NCBI GenBank assembly: GCA_050946055.1
Contig: JBMNUB010000003.1
Coordinates: 62,001 to 126,000, forward strand
From: Fimadaptatus sp050946055
Lineage (GTDB): Bacteria > Bacillota > Clostridia > Christensenellales > Aristaeellaceae
DNA length: 64,000 nt
Direction of reading: 5' to 3'
Below the pieces are notes generated by a model. It was given only the letters and a program-made list of their open reading frames with translations, made no database searches and was not told the origin of the DNA. The translations under genes were made by a program, and so were the position numbers. This document shows positions 16,768-24,957 of this stretch, one piece after another (position 1 is the first letter of the stretch; each line of letters opens with the position of its first letter).

Positions 16768-17702
16768 CGGATATCCCCCTGAGCGGCCTTAGCCTTTGCA
16801 TCTTTTTTATCGAAGTACTTGTTGAGAAATATGGACTGCAGTATGGCTATCACGTTAGCGGTCAGCCAGTATATGGAGAAGGCGGCGCTGGACGTGCAGC
16901 ATATCCACAGCGACATCAGCGGGAAGAAGTACTTCATGAACACGGCCATTCCGCCGGTCTGACTGGACTCGGCGGGGTTGAGCTTGGTCTGCAGGAACTG
17001 AGTGCCGGCAGCCAGCAGCGGCAGTATGTAGTAGCCATTGGGATTGTTGAGCACCTGAAGTATCTCCCAGGCGGGCAGGGTGCCGGAGCGCATCAGATCG
17101 CCTATGCCCTTTACCACGGTCGCGCCGTACTCAACCATGAGGGGGTTGTACAGCTGCGCATTGGTGACGAATGCCTTGGCGGCATCTACGGCTTCCTGGG
17201 TCACGTTGGCGGTAGCCTGCAGCGAGTGCAGATCGCGGGCTATCGGTATCACGGCGGCGTAGAGCGTATCGGGGCAGAACACGTTCTTGACCCACAGCCA
17301 GCTCTGCATTACGGGCTGACCGCCGGCCTCGAGCGTCTGTATCATCTCCACCATGTGCTCGGAGGCTATTGCCTGCATCGTCCACAGCATGCCAAACAGC
17401 AGTGGGAACTGTATAAGCAGCGGCAGGCAGCCGCTCATGGGGTTTATCTTCTCCTTGCGGTACAGCTCAGCAGTCTTGCGCTGCAGCTTGTCCTTGTCGT
17501 TGGCGTACTTGGCGCTTAGCGCATCTAACTGCGGCTTGAGGTCGGTCATGCGCTTCATGGAGCGGCGGGACTTTATGTCCAGCGGCAGGAGCAGACCGCG
17601 GATAGCTACTGTAAACAGCACTACGGCCCAACCATAGTTGGGCACTATCCAGTATATGAACTCCAGCAAAGGCCGCAGTATGGATACGAGCAAATTATGC
17701 AT
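16764..17702 (-). CDS. yidC: Membrane protein insertase YidC
   Basis: YidC/Oxa1 inserts proteins into the cytoplasmic membrane, alone or with SecYEG. Seen are the conserved arginine in the first core segment (VAIRGLLLPL), the cytoplasmic hairpin KPQLDALSAKYANDKDK, LPLLIQFPLLFGMLW, and the final FSIYWLTANVIAILQ. It lacks the lipobox of Bacillus SpoIIIJ. An unusually long extracytoplasmic stretch (about residues 130-210) makes it 312 residues. The start is ATG 17702, with GGAGGG about 10 bases upstream. The gene sits between yidD and jag, the usual Firmicute order. Confidence 0.93.
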   Translation of the reverse strand: MHNLLVSILRPLLEFIYWIVPNYGWAVVLFTVAIRGLLLPLDIKSRRSMKRMTDLKPQLDALSAKYANDKDKLQRKTAELYRKEKINPMSGCLPLLIQFPLLFGMLWTMQAIASEHMVEMIQTLEAGGQPVMQSWLWVKNVFCPDTLYAAVIPIARDLHSLQATANVTQEAVDAAKAFVTNAQLYNPLMVEYGATVVKGIGDLMRSGTLPAWEILQVLNNPNGYYILPLLAAGTQFLQTKLNPAESSQTGGMAVFMKYFFPLMSLWICCTSSAAFSIYWLTANVIAILQSIFLNKYFDKKDAKAKAAQGDIR

Positions 17703-17739
17703 CTTAAAAAAACCCTCCAATATGTGTGCAGATCACTGG

Positions 17740-18006
17740 TCAGGGCACGGGGTCGTAACCGCCGGGATGGAACGGATGGCATTTGAGTATGCGGCGTATC
17801 GCCAGATATCCGCCCTTGAACGGTCCATAGCGCCGGACGGCTTCCAGCGCGTATGCGGAACAAGTCGGCACAAAGCGGCAGCAGGGCGGGAACAGGGGCG
17901 ATATCGCATGACGGTAGAACTCTATCAGCAATATGAATACGCCCTTGAGCAGCAGGCATATGAGGCGATATATCGCCTTGAACGGTTTGAGCAGCGTCCG
18001 GCCCAT
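17740..18006 (-). CDS. yidD: Membrane protein insertion efficiency factor
   Basis: An 88-residue YidD: an amphipathic N-terminus, then the diagnostic CCRFVPTCSAYALEAVRRYG and the CHPFHPGGYDPVP ending. It helps YidC-dependent insertion. An AGGAGGTG site precedes the start, three bases after rnpA ends. Length and ending match the family exactly. Confidence 0.94.
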   Translation of the reverse strand: MGRTLLKPFKAIYRLICLLLKGVFILLIEFYRHAISPLFPPCCRFVPTCSAYALEAVRRYGPFKGGYLAIRRILKCHPFHPGGYDPVP

Positions 18007-18009
18007 GCT

Positions 18010-18450
18010 TCACACCTCCTGAAGCAGTCCCTCGCGCCTGAGCACGTACCTAAGCGAGCGCCCCAAAGTGTGGTAATCAGCCTTGGCGGCGGCGGGGCGG
18101 GCGATGAGCACGTACTGACCCGGCTTTATGTCGTGCTGCATCAGGCGGATGTTTTCGCGCAAAAGGCGGCGTATGCGGTTGCGCGTCACGGCGCAGCCGA
18201 CTTTTCGGCTCACAGATATACCCAGACGCAGCTGGCGGCCGGGCAGATATATCAGCGTAAAGTGCGTGCAGCCGGACGACTTGCCGCGCCGGTACACGTA
18301 TTGAAACTGCTGATTGCGATGCAGCGTGTTGCGGCGACCCAGACGGTAATTATGCGCAACTAATGAATCAGCCCGCGCCACGGCTGAGACGCCGGAGCGC
18401 TCAACCCCGGCGGGGCCGTTCACGGGGGCCTTGACAGGCTTTTCGTTCAT
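18010..18450 (-). CDS. rnpA: Ribonuclease P protein component
   Basis: The protein subunit of RNase P, which matures tRNA 5' ends. The core begins at YRLGRRNTLHRNQQFQYVYRRG and includes the RNR motif in CAVTRNRIRRLLRE. It is 146 residues; about 34 residues precede the usual start and look unstructured. No alternative start codon lies nearer the core, so the extension seems real unless a rare codon is used. It follows rpmH by 6 bases without a clear ribosome site, suggesting coupling. Confidence 0.92.
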   Translation of the reverse strand: MNEKPVKAPVNGPAGVERSGVSAVARADSLVAHNYRLGRRNTLHRNQQFQYVYRRGKSSGCTHFTLIYLPGRQLRLGISVSRKVGCAVTRNRIRRLLRENIRLMQHDIKPGQYVLIARPAAAKADYHTLGRSLRYVLRREGLLQEV

Positions 18451-18456
18451 TTTGAA

Positions 18457-18597
18457 TTACGCAGAGAGCACCTTGCGGCCACGGGCGCGGCGGCGGGCCA
18501 GAACGTTGCGACCGTTCTTGGTCTTCATGCGGGCGCGGAAACCGTGTACCTTGGAACGCTGGCGGGTCTTGGGCTGGTAAGTCATCTTGTTGGCCAT
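18457..18597 (-). CDS. rpmH: 50S ribosomal protein L34
   Basis: A 46-residue basic protein beginning MANKMTYQPKTRQRSK, then VHGFRARM and NGRNVLARRRARGRKVLSA, the near-invariant L34 signature. It is first in the rnpA-yidD-yidC-jag operon and has a consensus promoter about 100 bases upstream. Unlike in most Firmicutes, dnaA is not adjacent and no DnaA boxes were found. Confidence 0.96.
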   Translation of the reverse strand: MANKMTYQPKTRQRSKVHGFRARMKTKNGRNVLARRRARGRKVLSA

Positions 18598-18697
18598 GGG
18601 AAAAAACACTCCTTCAATGTTATTATCGGCGGCATCGGGTTGATGCTATCCTGCTGCTTTTACACGCGGGCATAATGCCCGACAATGCAACTTCTAT

Positions 18698-18726
18698 AGT
18701 ATAAAGTAGCAAAAGGTTTCTGTCAA
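18698..18726 (-). promoter_or_regulatory. rpmH operon promoter
   Basis: On the minus strand, TTGACA (18726-18721), a 17-base spacer and TATACT (18703-18698). It leaves a leader of about 95 bases. Confidence 0.9.
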
Positions 18727-18751
18727 GTGCGTTTACTTGCGCACCCTAAAC

Positions 18752-19549
18752 TTAAAACAGGAAGTGGAGATAATATTGGTCAAGCAGCACATAAATTCCC
18801 AATATAGTTGTATATATTGCGAAATAGCGCAGCGGGCAGCGCCTTATCATGCGCAGCATAAACTTTATTGCCAAAAAGCCCGATATCGCGGCTACGGCCA
18901 TGGCCAGCAGCACGGTCAGCCAGTTGACGCCGGTGGGGTCTATGCTCTGCCCGGTGAGCAGGTCCTTAAGCGACATGACCAGCGACCCCAGTATTGCGGG
19001 CGCGCTCATCATGAACGAGAAGTCGGCGGCCTTCTTGCGCTTTAGACCCGACGATACGCCCGCGGCTATAGTGGAGCCGGAGCGCGACACGCCCGGCAGT
19101 ATCGCAAACGCCTGCATGATGCCCATGATTATGGTATCGCGCCAGGTGAGGCGGTCGTGCGTGACCACGCGCTTGGACAGAAAGTCGGACAGCAGAAGCA
19201 GCGCCGACGTTATGAGGAACGAAAAGCCCAGGAACTTGCCCTCAAAAGCCGCGTCGAAGAAGTCGCCGAACAGCAGCGTCGCTATGACGGCCGGTATCGT
19301 GGCCACCACAAGCTCGGGCAGCAGGCTGCGTATGGGATGGCGTATCATGTTGAAGAACAGCTTGAAGTACACGGCCAGCACCGCTATCAGCGTGCCTACG
19401 TGCAGGAGTACTTCCAGCAGGAGGCCGGTGCTGGGTATGTCCAGCAACTTCTGCACCAGCATCAGGTGTCCGGACGAGCTTATGGGCAGAAATTCGGAAA
19501 GTCCCTGAGTGAGTCCCAGCATTACCGCCTGAAATATGCTTAGATCCAT
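18752..19549 (-). CDS. uppP: Undecaprenyl-diphosphatase
   Basis: An integral membrane enzyme that recycles undecaprenyl pyrophosphate for peptidoglycan synthesis and gives bacitracin tolerance. Its 265 residues match the BacA/UppP family. The two active-site motifs are GLSEFLPISSSGHL (residues about 15-28) and LPGVSRSGSTI (about 152-162). The start codon overlaps the rsmF stop by one base (TAATG), so it is the last gene of a manA-rsmF-uppP transcript. It ends just before the rpmH promoter region. Confidence 0.94.
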   Translation of the reverse strand: MDLSIFQAVMLGLTQGLSEFLPISSSGHLMLVQKLLDIPSTGLLLEVLLHVGTLIAVLAVYFKLFFNMIRHPIRSLLPELVVATIPAVIATLLFGDFFDAAFEGKFLGFSFLITSALLLLSDFLSKRVVTHDRLTWRDTIIMGIMQAFAILPGVSRSGSTIAAGVSSGLKRKKAADFSFMMSAPAILGSLVMSLKDLLTGQSIDPTGVNWLTVLLAMAVAAISGFLAIKFMLRMIRRCPLRYFAIYTTILGIYVLLDQYYLHFLF

Positions 19550-20964
19550 TATATCTCCTCCACTAAAGCTCCGAGCGGCTTGAGTCCGCGCGGAAAATGC
19601 CCCTTAACTATGCCGCCGTGCGCCTTGCCGAAGCACACGGGCAGGCCCTTCCATGTCATCAGCGCCCAGCCGTCGCTTGCGGGCGCGCTTATCTGTTCGC
19701 CGCGCACTATGCGCAGCGCATCGCGCGTGTCAAGCTCCACGGCGCTTTTGCCGGGCGCGAGCGCGCGAGAGAGGGCATAGCTCGGCTCGACATGACTGCG
19801 CCCGGCCTCGCACAGCGCCAGTCCCGCCTGACGCACGCGCACGCCCTCCAAATCAGGACAGCCGTCGGGCAGCAGATGCAGCTTGTGACCGAACATGACC
19901 AGCCGCCCGTTCAGCGCGGGCAAATCGAGTTCGCACTCGAGCCGCTTGAGCACGCGCGCGGCCTCGGCCTCGTCGCGCCCGGGCCGCTTGCCTTCGCGTG
20001 TGCGGCGACGCTTCACCTCGGGCTGACCGCGCTTGCGCAGGCGGCACACGAAATGCCCCTCGCCATTTACGCGATGCGGCCATATGCGCAGCATGCCGTC
20101 CTGCGACGCGCCCAGCCCATCCAGCTCGAAGTCTTCTGTATCCATGTCAGAGTGGCGGCTGAGGAATGCGCTTATACTGTCCTCGTTCTCCATGCGGTTG
20201 AAAGTGCATGTCGAGTAAACCATGGCGCCGCCGGGCAGCAGCAGCTCATATGCGCTGTCCAGTATGCCCGCCTGACGCTCGTGGCACAGGCGCGGCGAAT
20301 CGGGCGTCCACTGCGCTATCGCGCCCTCATCGCGCCGGAACATGCCCTCGCCCGAGCAGGGCGCGTCCACCAGCACCGCGTCAAAGCATGCGCCCCAGCG
20401 AGACGCCAGCGCGTCGGGATACTCATTGGTCACTATCGAGCCTACAAAGCCCTGCCGCTCCAGATTGGAAGCCAGCATCTGCGCGCGTGAGGATATCGGC
20501 TCATTGGACACCAGCAAGCCCTGACCGCGCAGCGCCGCAGCCAGCTGCGAACTCTTGCCGCCGGGCGCGGCGCACAGATCCAGCACGCGCATGCCCGGCC
20601 TTGCGCCCAGCGCCGCGCCTGCGGCCATGGCAGAGGGCTCCTGCATGTAGTACAGCCCCAGCAGGTGCATGAGCGACGAGCCTGGCATGGAGCTTTCGTC
20701 CACGCGGTGAGCGCCAGCCTGCCACGGCACGCGACCGCCGGCGTATTCGCCCGCCAGCGCAAGCGCCGCGTCGAACTCGGGCGCATCGCCGCACAGCGCA
20801 AACGCCGCATCGCGCGCGGCATCGCCGCTAAGCCCTATGCGCGCGTTGAGCCTAAGCCCGCGCGCATGCGGCCTGTCGAAGCAGGCAAAGAACTCGCGCG
20901 CCTCCCCGCCCAGTATCGCCTCTATCTCGGCGCGGAACTGCGCGGGCAGCATGTCCGCGCGCAT
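19549..20964 (-). CDS. rsmF: RsmF/RsmB-type RNA m5C methyltransferase
   Basis: A SAM-dependent cytosine-5 RNA methyltransferase of 471 residues. The SAM site is LDLCAAPGGKSSQLA. The two catalytic cysteines lie in VDAPCSGEGMF and YSTCTFNRMENE. A C-terminal RsmF-like region with a GHKLHLLP segment is present, which favours RsmF/YebU-like over RsmB. The start is taken as ATG 20964, overlapping the manA stop; a TTG three bases upstream also fits. The target (16S rRNA versus tRNA) is not decidable from sequence. Confidence 0.9.
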   Translation of the reverse strand: MRADMLPAQFRAEIEAILGGEAREFFACFDRPHARGLRLNARIGLSGDAARDAAFALCGDAPEFDAALALAGEYAGGRVPWQAGAHRVDESSMPGSSLMHLLGLYYMQEPSAMAAGAALGARPGMRVLDLCAAPGGKSSQLAAALRGQGLLVSNEPISSRAQMLASNLERQGFVGSIVTNEYPDALASRWGACFDAVLVDAPCSGEGMFRRDEGAIAQWTPDSPRLCHERQAGILDSAYELLLPGGAMVYSTCTFNRMENEDSISAFLSRHSDMDTEDFELDGLGASQDGMLRIWPHRVNGEGHFVCRLRKRGQPEVKRRRTREGKRPGRDEAEAARVLKRLECELDLPALNGRLVMFGHKLHLLPDGCPDLEGVRVRQAGLALCEAGRSHVEPSYALSRALAPGKSAVELDTRDALRIVRGEQISAPASDGWALMTWKGLPVCFGKAHGGIVKGHFPRGLKPLGALVEEI

Positions 20965-21905
20965 CAACTGCGCGCTCCCGGCTCGGACATCAGCACGGAC
21001 AGATGCCCCGATATCATTATCTCGCCCAGCCCAGCGGGCAGCAGCGCGCTCTCGCCGTTGTGCATGTCGATGCAGCCGCCGTCATACTCCAGCTCGCAGT
21101 CGCCCAGCGCCGTTATCATGGCGAAGCTGTCAAACTCGACCGGCATGCGCCCGCACACCTCCAGACGCTTGAGCCTGAAGAACTCGCCGTCCACCAGCAA
21201 CGCCTGCCTGCCGCCCATTACGTCGCTGACTATGGGAGTTACCGGGCGCGGCTCTATGTCGCAGCGGGTCACGTCCAGCGCCTTCTGAGTGTGCAGCTCG
21301 CGCGGCCGTCCCCAGTCCCACATGCGGTAGGTCACGTCGGAGGACTGCTGTATCTCATAGAGCGTTATGCCGTCGCCTATGGCGTGAACCGTGCCGCTGC
21401 GTATGTACAGGCAGTCGCCCGGATGCACGTCTATCCAGTTGAGCGCGTCCTCTATCTCGCCCGAACCCGCCTTGGCGCGCAGCTCCTCGCTGCTGTGTGC
21501 GCTTACGCCAAACACAAGCTTTGCGCCCGGCTCGGCATCCAGTATGTACCATGCCTCGGTCTTGCCGCGCTTGCCCTCGACGCGGGCGGCGTAATCGTCG
21601 TCGGGATGCACCTGTACGCTTAGCCGCTCGCGCGCGTTGAGCAGCTTGAGCAGCAGCGGGAACTCGCTGAACCCGCCCAGCAGCTCTTCGCCCAGCTCGA
21701 CTGCGGCCTCGCTCAGCGTGTGCCCGGACAGTTCGCCGTTTATTATCACGCTCTCGCGGCCGGGCAGCGCGGAGATCTCCAGACTTTCGCCGGTGCGCTC
21801 GTCGGGTATGTCCTTGCCGTATAGCCTGCGCAGTCCGTCGCCGCCCCAGGGCGTCTCGCTGCCGTGCCTAAAGTACGGCTTCATCTTCAGCGGATAGAGC
21901 TTCAT
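20964..21905 (-). CDS. manA: Mannose-6-phosphate isomerase, class I
   Basis: A zinc enzyme interconverting mannose-6-P and fructose-6-P. It is 313 residues, the short Firmicute form. The metal ligands are visible: Gln and His in VQVHPDDD, Glu in GKTEAWYIL, His in GTVHAIGDG. PWGGDGLRR near the N-terminus is characteristic. It is first in an operon with rsmF and uppP, with a GAGGAGAG site upstream. It supplies mannose-6-P for catabolism or envelope glycans. Confidence 0.93.
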   Translation of the reverse strand: MKLYPLKMKPYFRHGSETPWGGDGLRRLYGKDIPDERTGESLEISALPGRESVIINGELSGHTLSEAAVELGEELLGGFSEFPLLLKLLNARERLSVQVHPDDDYAARVEGKRGKTEAWYILDAEPGAKLVFGVSAHSSEELRAKAGSGEIEDALNWIDVHPGDCLYIRSGTVHAIGDGITLYEIQQSSDVTYRMWDWGRPRELHTQKALDVTRCDIEPRPVTPIVSDVMGGRQALLVDGEFFRLKRLEVCGRMPVEFDSFAMITALGDCELEYDGGCIDMHNGESALLPAGLGEIMISGHLSVLMSEPGARS

Positions 21906-21939
21906 AATATATCTCTCCTCGATAGCATTGTATGCTATA

Positions 21940-21967
21940 ATTGTACATGCTTATTCTGCGCTGTCAA
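21940..21967 (-). promoter_or_regulatory. manA operon promoter
   Basis: On the minus strand, TTGACA (21967-21962), a 16-base spacer, TACAAT (21945-21940), giving a leader of about 30 bases. Confidence 0.7.
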
Positions 21968-22272
21968 TCGCAATACGGCTAAAGGTTGCGGTCATATCTG
22001 CGGCGAATATATAAAGGCAGGCTGCGCGGCAAAAACGCCATGCACGGCATGTTGATGGGGAAGTATGGCTTGGCAAACGCCGCATCTGTGCATGCGGGCG
22101 ATAATTAGCTGCGCGGGCGGATAATGTGCAGGCAATATGAATGCGCAGAATCATGCAAACGCAAAGCGGCTGCGCGCAGACCCGGACGCAGCGGCAAGCG
22201 CGTATGGCTACGCCGCTGCACGGGTGCATGTGCGCGTACACAAGTATTGACATGCGCTTGTTCCGCCCTGCC
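21968..22272. other. Intergenic region, nothing recognised
   Basis: GC-rich sequence between the divergent manA and helicase promoters. No gene, repeat or strong hairpin was seen. Confidence 0.4.
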
Positions 22273-22301
22273 TTGACGCGGCATCATCGCGCGCATATAA
22301 T
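22273..22301 (+). promoter_or_regulatory. Helicase promoter
   Basis: TTGACG (22273-22278), a 17-base spacer, TATAAT (22296-22301). Transcription would begin about 22308, only 15 bases before the preferred start codon. Confidence 0.85.
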
Positions 22302-22322
22302 CAGAAGAAGGGGGTGGAGCGC

Positions 22323-24656
22323 GTGCGCGAGGAACACATAAGCATGAGGGGACTGGCAGAGTTTTCGCTGCTTACGGGCGATCTGTATGCCGAGAGCATG
22401 AACGTTGCGCGCATGCGCGAGGGCGCGCTCAACCACAAGGCGCTGCAGGAGCAGTACGAGGGCGACATGCGCGCCGAAGTGCCTCTGGAGATAAAGCTGC
22501 GCACCAATACATGCGACCTGACCGTGTCGGGGCGCGCCGACGGCCTTATGCTGGAGGACGGGCGCGTGCTGATAGAGGAGATAAAGTCGGCGCAGGGGCG
22601 CGTGCAGCCGGACAGCTATCCGGTACACTGGGCGCAGGCCAAGGGCTATGCATACATGGCGTGCGTGAAGCATGCGCGGGAGCGGGCGGCGGTAAGGCTG
22701 GTGTACGTGCATTCGCTGGCGGGCGGCGCGACAACGCGCTTTACCCGCGAATTCACATTGGCCGAGCTGGAGCGCGACTTCGATGCGCTGATAAAGCCAT
22801 ATGCCGCGTGGCTGGATGCGCAGGTGCGCTTTCAGGACGCGCGCGACGCATCGATAGCCGAAATGAAGTTCCCGTTCGGCGGATATCGCGCCGGGCAGCG
22901 GCGAATGGCGGTGCGCTCATACCGAGCGCTGCGCGATGGATACGGCTTGCTGGTGCAGGCGCCCACTGGCACGGGCAAGACCGCGGGCGCGCTGTTCCCG
23001 ACGCTCAAGGCGCTGGGCGACGGCCATGTCAGCAAAGTCATGTACCTTACGGCGCGGCGCACCACAAGGCGCGCGGCATGGGACTGCCTGAAGCTGCTAA
23101 AGCAGCGCGGGCTGAGGGCGCGCGTGTGCGTGCTGAATGCCAAGGAGCAGATATGCCCTACGCCGGGAGTGCGCTGCACGCCGCAGACCTGCCCGTACTG
23201 CGAGGGTTACTTTGACAAGCGGCGCGGCGCGCTGGAAGATGCCATGGACATGACGGACTACGACTTCGACAGCATACGCGCGCTGGCGGAGAAGCATGGC
23301 GTGTGTCCATTTGAGCTATCGCTGGAGCTGTGCGAGACTGCCGATGTGATAATCTGCGATTACAACTACGTGTTCGATCCCAATGTGTATCTCAGGCGGT
23401 TCTTCACTACCAAGTCGTCGTTTGCGCTGCTTATAGACGAGGCGCACAATCTGGAGTCGCGCGCGCGGGATATGCTGTCGTGCGGTATACGCTTTGACGA
23501 TTACGTGGCGCTGTATCGGCACATAAGCGCGCAGCTGGGGCGGGAGAGCGCCGAGTGCGCGGAACTCATCAAGTTCATGACGAAATGGCGCGCGTTCGGC
23601 GTGGGACGCGAGCAGCCGGGCTTTGACAAGGAAAAGCCCGACGCGCTGATACGCGCCTGCGAGGAGTTCACCGACGCGACATCGCCGTCGCTCAGCGCGG
23701 CGGCGGACTGCGCGGGCGAGTGGGCGGAGCGCTGGTTTGACCTGATGTCGTTTGCGCGCGTGGGCGCGATGTATGCGCAGGAGAACTATGCCACGCTGTA
23801 TGAGCCGCGCGGCGCAAACGCCGTGGACGTGGCGCAGCTGTGCGTGGACGCGACCGCGCACATACGCAAGTGCCTGGACAAGGCGCGCGCGTCGGTGCTG
23901 TTCTCAGCCACGCTCACGCCGATCAAGTACTACTTTTCGGCGCTGGGGCTGGATGAGGACAGGGGCGACGCCATGCTGGAGCTGCCCTCGCCGTTTTTGA
24001 GCGAGAACTTTCTCATACGGCGCATGCCAATATCCACGCGCTATTCCCAGCGCGGCGAGTCGCTTGCGCCCATAGCGCAAGCACTGGGCGCGATGGCGCG
24101 CGCACACACGGGCAACTACATAGCCTGCTTCCCGTCATACGAGTACCTGCGCGCGGCATCGGAGGCGTTTGGGCGCATATGTCCAGACATAGACATGATA
24201 CGCCAGCACCCTTCGATGAGCGACCGCCAGCGCGATGCCTTCCTCGCCCGCTTTAAGCCCGCGCCAGCGAAATCGATGGTGGCATTCATAGCCATGGGCG
24301 GCGTGTTCTCCGAGGGCATAGACCTGCCCGGAGACAGGCTGTCGGGCGCGGCCATAGTGGGCGTGGGCATGCCGCAGCTGTGTGCCGAGCGCGAGGCGCT
24401 GCGCGCTCATTTCGATAGCAAGCTGGGCGAGGGATTCAACTATGCATATGTGTATCCGGGCATATGCAAGGTGCTTCAGGCGGCGGGGCGCGTGATACGC
24501 ACCGAGGAAGACGTGGGCGTGGCGCTGCTGATGGATGACCGCTTCTTCCGCGAGCCTTATAGCGAGCTGTTCCCGCGCCACTGGAACGTGGGCGATGCGC
24601 TGCCGGGCGAGCTGGATGAGCTGTTCCGGCGCTTCTGGCGCGGCGAGAGCTGCTAG
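22323..24656 (+). CDS. XPD/DinG-type helicase with N-terminal nuclease domain
   Basis: A 777-residue superfamily 2 helicase. Residues about 65-90 carry a PD-(D/E)xK signature (GRADGLML, then LIEEIKSA), a Cas4/RecB-like nuclease. Walker A APTGTGKT is at about 212-219. Four cysteines in the stretch 277-297 (ICPTPGVRC, TCPYC) suit a 4Fe-4S cluster as in XPD/DinG. The DEAH box IDEAHNLESR is at about 370, and motif VI QAAGRVIRTEED is near the end. Start GTG 22323 is preferred because GTG 22314 leaves almost no leader. The role is probably DNA repair or R-loop processing, by family. Confidence 0.88.
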   Translation: MREEHISMRGLAEFSLLTGDLYAESMNVARMREGALNHKALQEQYEGDMRAEVPLEIKLRTNTCDLTVSGRADGLMLEDGRVLIEEIKSAQGRVQPDSYPVHWAQAKGYAYMACVKHARERAAVRLVYVHSLAGGATTRFTREFTLAELERDFDALIKPYAAWLDAQVRFQDARDASIAEMKFPFGGYRAGQRRMAVRSYRALRDGYGLLVQAPTGTGKTAGALFPTLKALGDGHVSKVMYLTARRTTRRAAWDCLKLLKQRGLRARVCVLNAKEQICPTPGVRCTPQTCPYCEGYFDKRRGALEDAMDMTDYDFDSIRALAEKHGVCPFELSLELCETADVIICDYNYVFDPNVYLRRFFTTKSSFALLIDEAHNLESRARDMLSCGIRFDDYVALYRHISAQLGRESAECAELIKFMTKWRAFGVGREQPGFDKEKPDALIRACEEFTDATSPSLSAAADCAGEWAERWFDLMSFARVGAMYAQENYATLYEPRGANAVDVAQLCVDATAHIRKCLDKARASVLFSATLTPIKYYFSALGLDEDRGDAMLELPSPFLSENFLIRRMPISTRYSQRGESLAPIAQALGAMARAHTGNYIACFPSYEYLRAASEAFGRICPDIDMIRQHPSMSDRQRDAFLARFKPAPAKSMVAFIAMGGVFSEGIDLPGDRLSGAAIVGVGMPQLCAEREALRAHFDSKLGEGFNYAYVYPGICKVLQAAGRVIRTEEDVGVALLMDDRFFREPYSELFPRHWNVGDALPGELDELFRRFWRGESC

Positions 24657-24886
24657 GCGAACGCGGCAAGCGGCGTGACACAGGCGCTTTAGGCGCAACA
24701 ACGGCTTGTGCGCGGCCCGGTTGAATGGGGGCTAGGCGCGGCGAGAGCTGCACAGGGTGGTGCGGCCGGGCGCGGAAAATGGCGGCGCTTGCCGCGCGAT
24801 GGGCAAGGCAGGCTGCTGCGAACAGGGGCCGGGTCTGGGCGTTAGCGCAGCCGGCGGATTCAGCGCGCTATTTTGGGCGGCGCATA
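24657..24886. other. Intergenic region, nothing recognised
   Basis: GC-rich, with scattered duplicated fragments of the helicase tail such as GGCGCGGCGAGAGCTGC (about 24641 and 24734). No gene or terminator is clear. Confidence 0.35.
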
Positions 24887-24915
24887 TTGACGCGGCGCAC
24901 ATGAATGATTATACT
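24887..24915 (+). promoter_or_regulatory. cimA promoter
   Basis: TTGACG (24887-24892), a 17-base spacer, TATACT (24910-24915), about 40 bases before the start codon. Confidence 0.85.
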
Positions 24916-24957
24916 ATTATTAGATGAAAATATCATGCGGTGAGGCGGGGGTGTGCC

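Noticed and set aside
18598..18751. Replication origin next to rpmH
   Set aside because: No DnaA boxes or AT-rich unwinding region were found and dnaA is absent.
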